DNA of 64,000 nt from Oreocharis arfaki (GCA_013398015.1 VZRR01012891.1:74191-138190); one strand, 5' to 3'; numbered from the stretch's first letter, positions 1-12,700 are shown. Translations and numbers: made by a program. Notes: generated by a model from the sequence alone, not told the origin.

Positions 1-300
1 TCCCAGTGCCCCCAGCACCCTCAGAACTCTCAGAACCCCAGTGCCCCCAGTGCCCTCAGCACACCCAGCACCTCAGTACCCACAGCAGCCCCAGAACCCT
101 GGTACCCCCAATATTTGCAGCACCTTCATCACCCTCAGCACCTGCAGCACCCCCAGTACTCCCAGCACCTCCAACACCCCCAGCACCCTCATGACCCTCA
201 TGACCCCAGTGCTCCCAGTGCCCCCAGCATCCCCGGGACCCCAGTAACCCCCAGCACCCTCAGCAGTGCCAGCACTGCCAGCGCCCCAACACCCAGGGTG
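1..300. repeat. degenerate C-rich minisatellite
   Basis: Imperfect tandem array of short units of the form CCCAGCACCCT / CCCAGTGCCCC, interrupted by AT-richer variants and running in from the left edge. It gives several open frames on both strands rich in Pro, Ser and Ala. These are a by-product of the repeat and do not indicate a gene. Confidence 0.75.
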
Positions 301-1116
301 GCTGATGCCCAGCTGGGTGGGAGGGAGCCTGGGGAGCCCCCCCAGCCCCTGCACAGGCAAAGGCCGGGTTTGGGAGGCCGGGGCAGCAGAGGAATCTTGT
401 TTTGAAAGGATCGATGGTGGCGGCAGAGGAAGGGGAGGCCCAGGCTCAGAGGAGAGGAGCATCTCCTGCATTTCATCTCGGCTGCCGGCCCGTCCCTGCA
501 GCACCGCGCCTCCCACACTCCCGCCTTTCAATCGCTCTGCCAGCGCCGTGTTTGAAGACGTCAGGGGAGAACGGGGCTCTCTGTGAAGCGAGTTGCAAGA
601 AAAGAGGCTGTTCGCTGTCCCTGCTCAGAGACGAGCACTTTAAAGCCTTCAGGAACGCCCCAAACCGGCCCCGCTCCCCTTCCTCGCTCCATCCCGGCTC
701 TCACCCGCCTGGATGCTCCAGCAGGGGAAGGAGCGGCGCTGGGGAGGCTCAGGAGCCCACAGGAGTGCTCAAAAACCCATTTTCCTTCTTTCTTCCTACT
801 TAACTCAATAAGAAAAAAATAAAAAGAGAACTTCTTCCCTTTTTTCTGACAAGGTATCGAAAGCTGTGACAGTGTTTTCTGCAAAGCAGGAGCTCCAGCA
901 GCCCCCAGGGTGTGCTCTGCCCACCCAGGCAAATCCTGGGCAGGAACAGGCTGGGCTGAGATAATCCCGGTCCTCAGCAGCCCGGGGAGGCTCTGCAGTG
1001 ATGGAATGCAGGAAGAAAGTGGGAAAACTCCTTCCTGAATACCTGAGATGAGCCATGACTGAGGTGGAGTCTCTGTAGAGCACATCCATGAAAAACGGGA
1101 ATGGCTTCACACGGAG
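301..1116. other. gene-free GC-rich intergenic DNA
   Basis: GC-rich sequence without recognisable exons. Several overlapping open frames exist on both strands, but none resembles a family I know and none is bounded by convincing splice sites in a consistent frame. Confidence 0.5.
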
Positions 1117-1351
1117 AGGGCAGGGATAGATGGGATATTGGGAAGGAATTCCTGGCTGTGAGGGGGGGCAGGCCCGGGCACAGGGTGCCCAGAGAAGCTG
1201 TGGCTGCCCCTGGATCCCTGGCAGTGCCCAAGGCCAGGCTGGACGGGGCTTGGAGCAGCCTGGGATAGTGGGAGGTGTCCCTGCCCATGGGACATTAGAT
1301 GAGCTTTAAGGTCCCTTCCAACCCAAACCCTTCTGGAATTCTGTGATTGAT
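1117..1351 (+). mobile_element. CR1 LINE 3' fragment
   Basis: Typical CR1 tail: a GGTGCCCAGAGAAGCTGTGG core, then the TGGATCCCTGGCAGTGCCCAAGG block, a 'cctgcccatgg' block, 'gagctttaaggtcccttccaaccc', and an end in ATTCTGTGATT. It is 5'-truncated, as is usual for CR1 copies. Confidence 0.9.
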
Positions 1352-1369
1352 GCTGCTGAAAGAAGAAGT

Positions 1370-1560
1370 TAAATATTGATATAAATATTTAAGCTTCACT
1401 TACGGCCTTCGGCGTCTATTTACTCCAAAGCGTCCCCTCGGAAAGTTTCGTCGACATGATCTGCAAGTTAAACAACTTTTCAAAAGGCACTCCAGGGGCC
1501 GCACAAAGGACCCAAACGCTCTGTATTGTCACGGGCTTGTGCTTTAAGCCGGGCTTAGAA
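1370..1560. other. CpG-retaining single-copy stretch, possible conserved noncoding element
   Basis: Between a CR1 tail and a small minisatellite lies a non-repetitive stretch that keeps several CpGs (ACGGCCTTCGGCG, CCCTCGG, TTTCGTCGAC) in a moderate-GC context. No reading frame is convincing. A regulatory role is inference only. Confidence 0.2.
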
Positions 1561-1589
1561 GGGGCGGTGAGTGCGGGGCGGGGCAGCGG

Positions 1590-1650
1590 CGGGCCGGGGT
1601 GGCCGTGCCCGGGGTGGCCGTGCCCGGGGTGGCCGTGCCCGGGCTGCCAC
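1590..1650. repeat. 15-bp GC-rich tandem repeat, about 3-4 units
   Basis: The unit GGGGTGGCCGTGCCC is repeated perfectly about three times, followed by a diverged unit. It is short and locally expanded. Confidence 0.85.
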
Positions 1651-1739
1651 CAGCGCCGCGGTGGCTCCCGGCAGGGCTGGGCACTCGCCACAGCCCGGGG
1701 AGAGAGGAGCACATGAAAGCCGGGCTGGATTTGCCTTGC

Positions 1740-2090
1740 AATGACAGCTGCATATTAATCTAAAGAATTTCTGAAAAATCAAAAAGACATTTTTCAGCAA
1801 AATACACCCCTAGAGCCTCAATCCTAAAGCAAGGGAATAAACTTGAAACAGGATTGATTTCATCTTAAAGGGAATAGCTCTTTGAAATGCTACCAGCTGC
1901 AGTTGTCTTATTTGGTTTTCAATACTACAACAAAATTGTGCCATATTGTGTCAAATAAGGAGATAATATAACAGCTTTAAACAAATTTTGTAATTACGGG
2001 ATCAATCAGAAATGAATTAAATCCGTGTGCATTAGGTAAGCGGTGCCACTGAATACTGAGTAGCTCCAAATACCAGCTCAGAGCCCGTGT
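1740..2090. other. AT-rich intergenic DNA
   Basis: About 350 bases of AT-rich, non-repetitive sequence between GC-rich repeats. No gene was found. Confidence 0.4.
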
Positions 2091-2094
2091 CAGT

Positions 2095-2220
2095 GGCAGC
2101 CCCAGACCTGAGGCTGGGTGTGACACCAGCCAGGGGACCCGGTGCCACCCCCCAGCCAGGGGACACTGTGGCAGCCCCTAGCCAGGGGACACTGTGGCAG
2201 CCCCCAGCCGGTGCTCCTGC
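2095..2220. repeat. about 28-bp imperfect tandem repeat
   Basis: Units built on CAGCCAGGGGACACTGTGG and AGCCCCTAGCCAGGGG occur about four times with substitutions and a shorter first unit. Confidence 0.75.
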
Positions 2221-4266
2221 ACTGGGGAAGGGGCACGAGGCACCACGATGTGATTAAAGCTGAAAGAATAAAAGGTGAACTCCCCCTGCAGAGCCAGCAG
2301 AGCCGTGCCCAGCAGCAGCAGCTGCCCCCTGAGCCAGGGCCTGGGCAGCACTGGGGCTGGTAAAGTGGGGTTTGTTCCCGGGAATGGCGATGCTGATCCC
2401 ACACAGGGGTGCTGACACTCGACTGCCCACGGTGTTCTCACTGCCCTTGCCCGAGCGGTTCAGGGATGGATTTGCATTCCTGCAGCCAGCTTGGATGGAG
2501 AGTCACTCTCCATCAGAGCTGTGTGCCCCACACGACCCCAGACTCCCGGGGATTTGTCTTTGGGCGTTTGGAATTACTCCAAAGCAGGAATCATCCCCGG
2601 GGCAGCCGGTGCCAGACGTCATCCCATGGGAAGGGCCGTGGCCAGAGCTCCTCTCCTGCCCCACCCGGGTTTGTGCCTCACTCCCAGCCTGTGTGGCCAA
2701 GGCACAGCACCCTAACCCTGCCCACTGATAACAGGACTGATAAGAGCCTACAAGCCGTGGTTCTGGTGCATCACAGGCATGGTTTTACAGAAACACACAT
2801 CAAACAGGGCCAGGGTTACCAGGAGAAGCTCTTTGGCTCCTCCACCAGATCCTGCCCATCCACGGCTGCCCTGCCTGCTCAGGGGTGTGGGGGCCCTCAC
2901 TCCTGCCATTTAATTACCTGTTAATGAACTTCTCATGCAAATGAAGCACCAAGTGACCCTTCCAGCTGTGACGTCACCCTGGGACCTGCGGGGAGAGGGG
3001 CCCCGGGTGCTGCACGGAGCAGGATTGGATCCCAGCAGATCACTATGTGATGCCACCAGGGACTAATAAAACTATTATTTGGAAAAGCTTTTGCATATTT
3101 GATATTCTTATATAAACTGGAGCATTCCAAATCAGGCCTTTCTGCTCTTTCAAAGAACAAGGAATGCTGTTAGGGAATAATACATTAATAGCTGAGATGC
3201 TGCACACTCTTTTCTGAGGCTGTTTCTGCTCCACTTGAATAATTCTGTTGATTCCTCCACTTGAACATCAAATTTGTATTTGAGCCGCTCTCTCGGAAGC
3301 TGCTGCCGCAGCTGGAGCTACAGGATGAGTCAAAACAAGAATCTGTGAACACAGGCAGCACAGGAGGGGGGGATTGTGTGCAGGAGTGCTCATCATCCCT
3401 CCCCAAAATTAGGCTCTTGGTTTCTTTGTACTCTTTGATTTCCCTTCTCCCACACCTCCTTCAGACTCCCGTTTTCCTTCAGGGCAGCAGCGAAGAGCCT
3501 GGCTGGGACAGGGTTTTTATCGAGTATCAGGAGCCCAAGTTTTGCATGGCTGGGAAATGCAAACCCCATTTTCTCTTTTGGAAAGCAAATTCCAGCAGTG
3601 TTGGGGATCAGGAGCTGAGAAATTTTGCAAACCCCGAAATTATCAATGCAATTATCTATAAAATCCCTCTCCTAAATGCATTGCTCCCCAACCCTTCACC
3701 CTGAGCAGAATCCAGGGACCCAAACTCCTGGAGATGTGGAGACCAAGGGAGCACCACCAGCATGGAGAGCAGCAACCATTCCCCTAGAAACTGGAAATTT
3801 AATGTCTTAAAACCCCCCCAAATTCTCTTTTCTTTGTTGTTTTTTAAAGGATTTAAAGGATTCCTTCCTTCCGAGTCAGGTCTGGGCTTCTGCTCACATC
3901 ACCCCCCGTTCCCCTGCAGCTACTCCCCAGTGCTCCAAACATCTTGGAGGAGAATTCTGAGAGCAGCTGGATCTTTCCCAAAGGAATTTCCAAATCTCCC
4001 CCTCTTCCATGTGTCTCATTGACTGTGGCCTTATTATCTAAAAGGATTTATGAGGAATTTGGGCTGATGTTCCTCTCTCAGCAACACCTTCCGATGATTT
4101 AGTAATGGCTCTGAAGACAAACCCTGGTTCTGACCACTCTCCTCTGGCTAGTGGCTCCACATCCCCATTTCCAGTAACAAATGGGAATTTTCAGGAAATG
4201 CATATTTGAAGTGCTCCTGAGTGGGCTGTCAGTAATGTAAAGCCTTTTCCTCTGGAATACTTGGAG
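2221..4266. other. gene-free intergenic DNA
   Basis: No recognisable exon. The part at about 2900-3200 is AT-rich and contains an octamer-like ATGCAAAT and a CRE-like TGACGTCA. These short motifs occur by chance and only mark the stretch as a possible regulatory element. Confidence 0.4.
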
Positions 4267-4352
4267 GTCTGGTGGGTGTCCCTGCCCACGGCAGGGGTCA
4301 GAGCGAGACGGGATTTAAGCTCCCTTCCAAGCATTCCATGATTTTCTGGTGT
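4267..4352 (+). mobile_element. CR1 LINE 3' end fragment
   Basis: Only the terminal part is present: 'ggtgtccctgcccacggcaggg', a diverged 'gatttaagctcccttccaa' block and a final ATTCCATGATTTTCTG. Confidence 0.75.
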
Positions 4353-4464
4353 CAGTTGGGAGGCAGCAGAGCTTGCCAGCCTTGGAGGAGCCTTGGCAGG
4401 GCAGATTCGCTTTGTAAGGAGCTCATGGGGGGTGTGGGGATGGACAGGGACCAGCTTTGCTGCC

Positions 4465-4850
4465 AGGGGTGGGAATGCTGTGTGGGAATGCTGTGCTGGG
4501 AATGCTGTGCAGGGAGTGCTGTGTGGGAATGCTGTGCAGGGAATGCTGTGCAGGGAATGCTGTGTGGGAATGCTGTGCAGGGAGTGCTGTGTGGGAATGC
4601 TGTGCTGGGAATGCTGTGCAGGGAATGCTGTGTGGGAATGCTGTGCTGGGAATGCTGTGTGGGAATGCTGTGTGGGAATGCTGTGCTGGGAATGCTGTGT
4701 GGGAATGCTGTGCAGGGAATGCTGTGTGGGAATGCTCCTGCAGGGAATGCTGTGCAGGGAATGCCGTGCAGGGAATGCCGTGCAGGGAATGCTGGTGGCA
4801 GGGAATGCTGGTGGCAGGGAATGCCGTGCAGGGAGTGCTGGAGATCCACA
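4465..4850. repeat. minisatellite of 13-15 bp units (GGGAATGCTGTG core)
   Basis: About 28 units of GGGAATGCTGTG followed by TG, CAG or CT, in irregular order, ending in diverged units (GGGAATGCCGTGCAG, GGGAATGCTGGTGGCA). Mixed unit lengths rotate the reading frame, so long open frames of more than 130 codons arise on both strands. Their repetitive Cys/Gly/Asn or His/Ser/Ile/Pro composition shows they are artefacts of the array. Confidence 0.95.
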
Positions 4851-4852
4851 CA

Positions 4853-6150
4853 TGTTTCGGATGAGCGGTGGTCACGTGCAGCTGGTGCTTACAACGTTTT
4901 ACATCGCTCCGGATTATCCGTCTGTCATGTCGGGTATTAAGTCACCCTGGGTTATGCCGCATTCCCACTTAACTCAGGGGTGTACGGATAAGCAGGAGAG
5001 CACCCTCCCCACCCCAGCAGAGGACCTTGTTGTCCCATATTTGCCCCGGAAGATCACCCATTATAATCGCTGTGTGCTCTGCACCACGTGAAATGATCCC
5101 CGGTTATTCCATACAACGGATCCGGTGTCGTTTAATTAATTTGGGCTGCAGAGGAATGATCAAGCATCCACCAACAACTTCACCTTTGGGACTCTCAGTG
5201 AGAAACCCTTGTGCTGTGCAGCAGCCAGAGCCAGGACAGCATTCCTGGAGGGAAGTTTGGCATGGAAACAGTCCCTGTGCCCCTTGCTGCCACCAGGTCA
5301 CTTTAAGGACACCAGTGAGTTTAGACCAGCAATGCTGGGGTGGCAGGGAAAGTCTTTCTATATTAAAGCAGTGAATTATTAAAACTAACAAAGAACTTAA
5401 AGAAAAGAAGGCCAGGCCAGCCTCACAGAGTGCACAGGACAGACCCACGAGGAACCACACACAATTCCAGCTGTGCCCAGGCTTTGGCCTTTGTCCCCTC
5501 TTCAGGACCTCAAACACACTGAAACGATTGCCCCCAATCCTTTTTTCTAAGGATCTCATCACACTGAAAGCTTGCTGGGGTTTGTGACAGCACTTTTACA
5601 TTAAAATACAAGAATTGAGATTTTCCCTGTGATGCAGCACCAAAAATCACATTAGCAGAGAGCTGGAGCGAGAAGATCAGCATTTATTACATCCCCATCA
5701 AACACCTGCTTTTAAGTATGAAATGGAATATTGGATAAAGAGGGTTTAAAATCAAACCTGTCTCCAGTTTTGTGCTTGGGGCAAGTTCTTGCAGTGCCGG
5801 CACTGCCGGGGTCGTGTTAAATTTGCCGTGGGGATCCAAAACACAACTCAAATCATTTGTCTGTTGTGGTCTGGGAGATGGAACTGATACGTGCAGGCAC
5901 AGGGGAGACTGGGAGGAAGGACATGCTCCAAGGCTTGTCCATCTGGATGAGATATCCTAATCTATTCCAAGTGCTCTGTGTGAGCAGCAGAGTTGGCACA
6001 CTCAGCCTCTGGAATTCAGTGCAGGGCAGAGCCCTTCCAAGCCCTTCCACCTCACACTATTTCTGAATCCTCAATCTCACTTCCTTTCAGGAGGATGTGG
6101 ATTTTGCCCAGGGTGTGGATGGGCTCAGCTCACTGTGGGATGCTCTGTGG
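4853..6150. other. gene-free intergenic DNA
   Basis: Mixed single-copy sequence. The segment just after the minisatellite (4850-5130) keeps several CpGs and is AT/GC mixed. No coding exon was recognised. Confidence 0.4.
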
Positions 6151-6154
6151 GGTG

Positions 6155-6280
6155 GAATCACAGAATATCCTGAGGTGGGAAGGACCCACAAGGATCATCC
6201 AGTCCAACTCCTGGCCCTGCACAGGACACTCCCAAAATCCCACCCTGTCCCTGAGAGCATTCCCGGAGCTCTGGAAGGTT
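6155..6280 (-). mobile_element. CR1 LINE 3' fragment
   Basis: Reads as a reversed CR1 tail: AATCACAGAATATCCTGAGG, 'aaggacccacaaggatcatccagtcc', then 'cctggccctgcacagga'. Confidence 0.85.
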
Positions 6281-7136
6281 GCTGGGCAGGGAGGGCAGCA
6301 GGGAAAGAACTCCTGCTGCAGGTTTCAGTTGCTCTGAGCAGCCAGGGTTGTACTCTGGCAGCAGCCAGAGCAGGATTTTCGTGCCCAGGCAGCACAGCAG
6401 GAGCCTGGGGGTGACGCTGCCTGCCCTGCACTTCCACTGCCAGGAAAAGGCAGCAGGCAGGCACGGGAGGGTTACTGCACAAGCAGTGGTGGGGTTTGCT
6501 GTCAACAGCATCTTTTTGGGGCATTTTTTGTAGCAGTATCAGCTCAATATCCAAGCATTTCATCTTGGGCAAGCCATGGCTCCTGAACTCACCCTTTGCA
6601 GAAGTTCCTGCGGTTTTTAGGCACAAACGGGCAAAAGATGTTGGTTTCCTTTGGAAAGACTTCAACCCATCCCGTCCCTCCAGCCCCCAGCTCCCCACCC
6701 ATCCCACAGCACCTCCCACAGCCCCAGCAGGAAAACCACGGGGATTATCCACCAGGAGAGAGGGAGAAACATCCACATCTGTGCAGGGAGAGAAAGCAAT
6801 AAATAACAAATGAGATCTGATTATGTAACACGATCTTATTTTCAATGTACAGATGAGTGATGCAATAATAAATCCCACCTTTGTGTCTCACCAGCTCAAA
6901 GCCAGCTCCAAACTGCAACATCTGGAGCTCTGGCTGAGCCTCCCAAATCCTGGGGGTACCCGGACCCCAAGGTTCACCTCCAGCAGAGCAGATGGAGAAC
7001 TCTCAAGTCTGAACTCTCCTGGTTATCCCAGAGGTACCAGCACACAGGGAGAGGGCATCGCCCTCCATGCCAAGGTGCAGCCAGGGCAGGGTGGGTTGGG
7101 AACAATTTCTTTTTAAAGCAGTAGGAAAGTAACAGA
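6281..7136. other. gene-free intergenic DNA
   Basis: Moderate-GC single-copy sequence. There are open frames on both strands but none has recognisable homology. Confidence 0.4.
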
Positions 7137-7470
7137 CTCGTGGAATTGTTCAGTCTGGAACAGCTCTCAAAGGACATTGAGACCAACCATTCCCCAGCAC
7201 TGCCAAAGCCACCACTGGCCATGTCCCCAGGTGCCACATCCACAGGGCTGTTCAGGGCTGCGGGGACTCCACCCCTGCCCTGGGCATCTGTGCCAGGGCT
7301 GGGCAGCCCTTTCTGGGAAGAAATTTCCCCAATATCCACCCTGAGCCTTCCCTGGCCCAGACTGAGGCCGTTCCCTCTCCCCCTCTCCCTGTTCCCTGGC
7401 AGCAGAGTCCGAACCCCCCCGGCTGCCCCCTCCTGCCAGGCAGTTGTGCAGAGCCCGAACGTGCAGCCAG
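7137..7470 (-). mobile_element. CR1 LINE, longer 3' fragment
   Basis: A reversed CR1 copy of about 330 bp. It contains the 3'-terminal GGAATTGTTCAGTCTGGA-type block, 'caggtgccacatccacagggc', 'gaaatttccccaatatccaccctgagcc' and 'ccaggcagttgtgcagagcc'. Confidence 0.85.
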
Positions 7471-7559
7471 CAGCTGCCAGAGCTGTGCCAAGGGATGGGG
7501 ATGGCTGTGTGGGCATCCTCTGCTCCCCCCCGGGAAAGATGCCCCCAACCCATACCTGG

Positions 7560-8115
7560 AGCTCGTTTTACTGCTAAGTGTTGCCTGTTTGCTGTTTTGG
7601 CCAAACCAGGCGGAAAGAGTTCGCTGAAACAGCAGCGGCCCTGCGCCCAGCTAAAACCCGGGAAAGCTGGGAAGAACACGGGTAGGGTTTGGGTGTGCTC
7701 GGGAAGCCGAGGCTGATGAAACCAGCGAGGGAAAGGACCACAGCAGCAGGGGCTGCAGTCTGGCTCTCGTGGCTCCTGAGCCCCGCGGCAAGTTCACGCC
7801 CGGGAGCAGCGACAGGATCAGCGACAGGATCAGCGGGTCCCTGCTGGAGCCGGAGCTCCGCAGGGTTCGGGATTCGCGGCTCGGCAGCGCTGGAACAGCA
7901 ACTGCTCCATCTGGTGGGAGCGGCTCTGGCCGGGATGGGATGCAGGATGTGGGACATGGGCTCGCAGCTCCCCCGGCAGAGCAGCGGCGATGGCCCGGCC
8001 GGTCCCGGCACCCCGGGGGCTCCCAGGGCTCCAGCATCCCAAGGAACCCCGGCTGGAGCGCGGGAGAGGGCACCGGTCCTAAAGAAACCGGGCTGAGCCG
8101 GGCCGGCTGCCCTTG
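7560..8115. other. CpG-rich block
   Basis: GC-rich stretch with frequent CpG, densest at about 7770-8110, including a short direct repeat of GACAGGATCAGC at 7809-7834. No coding exon was recognised. It could be a small CpG island or simply GC-rich intergenic DNA. Confidence 0.35.
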
Positions 8116-8156
8116 GGGTGTAAACGAATCACTTAAATGAAGGGGGATTTGGGTCA

Positions 8157-8385
8157 TATATGAGGGGAAAACCCTTCCCTGGGAGGGTGGGGAGGCCCTG
8201 GCACAGGGTGCCCAGAGCAGCTGTGGCTGCCCCTGGATCCCTGGCAGTGCCCAAGGCCAAGATGGACATTGGGGCTTGGAGCAGCCTGGGACAGTGGAAG
8301 GTGTCCCTGCCCATAGCAGGGGTGGGATGGGATGATTTTTAGGGTCCCTTCCAACCCAAACCATTCCAGGATTCCATGAGGTTTC
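8157..8385 (+). mobile_element. CR1 LINE 3' fragment
   Basis: Full-looking CR1 tail from AGGGGAAAACCCTTCCCTGG through 'gcacagggtgcccagagcagctgtgg' to an ATTCCATGA end. It closely resembles the copy at 1117. Confidence 0.9.
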
Positions 8386-9732
8386 CCAGGAGCGTGGCTC
8401 AGCCTGGCACTGGGCAGGGGTGGGAGCACACAGGGCTGGGCTCTGCCTGGGGTCCCAGGTTCCACTTTAAGAAACAAACACCTAAAAAAAAAAATAAAAA
8501 TGACGTCCAGAATTTAAACTTCCCTTTCATGTGAATTTTTGCTTCCTCACAACACAGGTAGAGCAGAGAGACCAGGCTGGACTGCAGGATTCATCCCCAA
8601 ATCAACAATTGTGGATCTGCTTGGACATTGATGGCTCCATGCATTTATTTGTCCAGGGCCAATTGAATGAGTCCCCACCCCAGAAGGGGCCAAACTGCCC
8701 CGAAAGAGATCAATTTCCTGGCTGTTGGTGCTCAGGTGTGTGATGGGAGAGACGGACCAAGCCTGGCCCCGTGGCCAGGGGCTCCCGGGGGGTTTCTGTG
8801 CCATCCAACGTGCCTGATGGATATGGAGACACCCGGACAGACGTGGATGTTGGAAGAAGAAGGGAAGAAATACTTCCTTGCTCTCTAAGCGTGGCATTTT
8901 TGTACCTCAGCAAATTGGCGTCGCTACCACCGGCAGTCCTTACTTTAAAATATGGGCATTTCTCTGCTGGAAATGCTTTCCTGCACTATTTCCTTGACCT
9001 GAAAGCTGGGAGTGTCAATACATCAGCGCTGAAGTCTGCTGAGTGCCTAGAAATAAGGGGATATCATCTCCAAAATGAGTGCCCACCAGGCTCTGTCAGC
9101 TCTGCCAGTGTGGAGCAGCTCTTTGCAACTTTGATTTACTGGCAATTGTTGGAAAAGGAGCAAGCAAGGAATGAAAACCCAATATTTCCATTACCGTTTA
9201 CTTAATAAAAAAATATTGTAGGGAAGTCAGACATCATAAAACGCCCATCCTTGCTCTGTATTTACAGGGTCATCCAATAACTTGAGCCAGACCAGTAATC
9301 AATTTTAAAAAGCCCTTTGCAATTGAAGGCACAGACAAGTGAGTGCTCAATATCAATATTCCCACAGCAGAGCAGCAGCCACGCTGCTCTGGAGCACCCC
9401 AAACAGCCAGGCTGAGTTAGAGCCCTCACAGGGGATGGGGTGGCTCGCAGGGAGCACTGGAGAGGGAGGCTCCGTTTCCAAGGAGCCTTTGGAACAGCGA
9501 GAAATTCCTTTTCTAACGTGCCCAAGAACTCTTCTGCATCATCCACTCACAGAACACCTTCTCTCGTTGATGTGGAGGGGATTTTTGCTGTCAGACTCTG
9601 GGGTTCTGGCCGATCCATGGCACAGAAGTGCTGCCTGTGGCAAGAAAAGTTCTGTTCTGAGGAGGTGGTTCCTCCTTCCCCCCCAGCATCACCTCCCTGC
9701 CTTGGCTGCTTCTGGTCCCTCCCATTGTCACA
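8386..9732. other. gene-free intergenic DNA
   Basis: Single-copy sequence of mixed composition. A 144-codon frame at 8771-9205 on the plus strand has no recognisable family features. Confidence 0.4.
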
Positions 9733-9790
9733 GCATCACAGAATGGTTTGGGTTGGAAGGGACCTCAAAGACCATCTGCTTCTGACCCTG
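9733..9790 (-). mobile_element. CR1 LINE 3' end fragment
   Basis: Short reversed tail: ATCACAGAATGGTTTGGGTT then 'ggaagggacctcaaagaccatct'. Confidence 0.8.
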
Positions 9791-12700
9791 AGGGCTGGTG
9801 GCTTTAGGGCTATCTCGTGGCCAGCCACATTCAGCTCAGAGTTGGAGATCTGCTCGTGGGCAGCTCTGGATGTTCAGCTTCCTCAGAGTCACTTTGGGCC
9901 ACAAGAACTTCCTTTAAGAGGAGAAACCTCAGGCTGCTGATGAAGAAATCAAAGCTCAGTTCCCAGAGAGGGCCGTTCCCTCTGGATGTGCTCCCACCCT
10001 GGAAGACGTCCTCCAGCAGAGCAAGGGTTGGGCTCCAGGCAGGAGCGGATGGAACAAGGAAAAACCATGAAATCCTTTTCCTTCCTGCTGTCTGCAGCCA
10101 CCCTCCAAAGACGTTTCAAGATAAAATTTGCTGCTTCAAGAACTGCTCATTCTGAGGCTCGTGGAGAACAGTGCCCGGCCCCTGAATCCCCAGGGAGCAG
10201 CAGGAGGTTCCAGGGAGCAGGACGGGCCCTGCTGGAAAGTCAAAGCAGCTCTTCTGCCGGAGCCACCCAGCATCTCTCATTTCTCAGTCGATGGTTTAAT
10301 CTATTTTAATGATTATCAATACTGATGGTGAGTGTAATCACCTTGTCTGATACAATTGCTGGAATCTAAAAGTCAACTTGATTTTAATGGTTTATCATTA
10401 GGAGTATTATTTAGTCGGATTAAACCGGTCTTAATTCCTCCGCAGCCATTATTTAAAAGCTGTTTGGAGCACATTAAGGCGACCCCCCTCATGCTGGAAT
10501 GAATCAATGCCCTGTCTCCATCCCATATATTTCCAGCAGCCTCTCACAAGCAGCCACACGATGGACACCGAGGCACTACAAGCTGTTAATATTCATGAGT
10601 CCTCCCTCCTGCCATAAAGATTCCCTTAACACCCCCCAGCAGGGCTGGATTTAACTCTCCCGCTGTGATGGGGCCCCTTCACCCCGCGCTGTCAGCGGGA
10701 GGGCTGCGAAACACTCACGGGCTGGGATTTGGAGAAGCCGGAGCAGCTTCCAGGGGACAGGGCCAGAGCCTTTGGAGCGAGTGCCGCGCTGCCAGGGAAT
10801 CTCTGGGTGCGTCCCTGTCACCTCCCAGGGCCAGGGGACACAGCCCAGCAGCACCCGCAGCTCAGCCACGCACGGAGCAGGGGACCTGGGCTTCTCCAGC
10901 AGCACGGGTGCTGCCCCAAGGCTCCCTGAGCCCGGGGGCCACCGTTCTCCTGCCTGCCCAGCCACTGCAGGGAGCAGGGCCGTGTCCACCCGTGGCTTTG
11001 GGAATCAAACCCCTGGATGTCACCCCGACCCTGGCTCTGGAGCAGGAGGTGGTGCAGCCTGAGCGAGGCTGGATCCTTCGCTGCCTCTTCCTGCCGGGTG
11101 CCAAATCCAATCTCTCCTCCCAGGGACCCCCAGCCCTTCCCTCCCTCAGCCGCAGAGTCCTCCCTGTGCAGGGCAGCCCGTCCCGGGCTGTGCCGGGGGA
11201 GAACAGGGAAGGGTTGTGCTGCTGGGGCCCGGGATGCGCCCCAGGACCCGCAGTGGCCCCGCTCGTGGCATTGGCTCCCCGCAGCCGCTGGCACAAGCAC
11301 GTTCCGTGTCCTTCCCACGTTATCCACTAAGGGGTTTTGCCCCTCTCACAGGGGCTGTACCATAAAAATCGTGAGAGCAGCTTTTGTTGCTTTCAGAGGA
11401 TGCTAAAGAGCTCGGTAGCAGGAGCCAGAGGGGATGAGGGGCCGGAGTGACCAGTCGTGGCCGTGCTGCTCCACACTCGCGCTGAACCGGCTTCCCTTCT
11501 CAACAACACAGGCTTGGGGAGTGGGAGCGCAGGGATGAGCTCAGGAAAACCTTACATCCCAAGAGGCAGGCAGAAGCACAGTTCTCTTATTTTAGGCACA
11601 GTTTTGTTAATGAACAAGGGATCAAACCTGGTGCGGAACAACCAGGAGCAACTCCAGTCCTGGAGGAGGCTTCTGAGGACAACAGAGAGCTGTGGTAGCT
11701 CAGTGATGGGATTAATTTGTTTAAAAATAAAGCCCTGGAGACGTTTTAGATGTTTCCTTTAGTTAATGAGATTTCCATGATAGTTAAAACAATAAAATTA
11801 GCGAACAATGCCGTTAATCTCAGATTACAAGCAGCACCAGGGAAGAATTAGTAAAATAAATCAAGAAGATTTAAGGCACTTTGCTCTCCAATAAAGTAGC
11901 TGGGATGGGAGCTCTGTGCTGTGTTTTCCTGGGATTAAGGAAGAGGTGATCAAGATCTGCCTTTCAGCCTTTAACTTGGAATATCTGAGCATGGAAACAT
12001 AATTTTCTCATGTCTAAGCCTTGATTTAACCCATACACTAAATATTACTTATATATGACCTATCAGTAAATAACTGCCACAGCTTCACATTTAAAAATTC
12101 TAATTATTTTCAGTCAAAAGCCTCAAATTAAATCACAGCAACTTTATACACCCCACATTTGGCTGTTCTAACCAGCAGTATGAAACGGGGATAAAAGACA
12201 TCCCAAAATAGGATTACACAGAGCAGCAATAAAAGGGGAAATAATCTTTGAAGAAATGATGGAAGAACAAATTCTAAGGGCATTAAGAAGGAACAAGTCA
12301 TGGTTTCAATCACAGCCAGGCAGGAGATTGCTAATCTCATGTGTACAGCAGATAAATCTGGGAGGACAACAAATTGCATTTTAATTTATGGTCTGAGAAG
12401 GTTAATTTTTAATTCTTTCTACTCACTCCAGAAATCAGGGAAATAGAGACTGAAACTAATAAAGCAAAGGAGTTCTCCAAGGTGGATCCTCAAAAACACA
12501 GGGAAAACATTTCATTTCCAGTGTGTGCTTTTGGCAGGAATTTAAATACAATCCATTGAATCCATTAGCTTATTATTTTTTTTAAATTAATTTTTTATTC
12601 GTTTTTATTATTTAAAAACAAAATTTACATTGTATCCCTTTAAGTTACCTCAAATCAAAGGAGCTTCATGATCAGCCCACAAATGCACAAAAGACTCATA

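Noticed and set aside
10665..11330. 221-codon plus-strand frame in a GC-rich block
   Set aside because: Composition is Pro/Ala/Gly/Ser-rich and GC-driven. Overlapping frames on the other strand are equally long, and no family was recognised.
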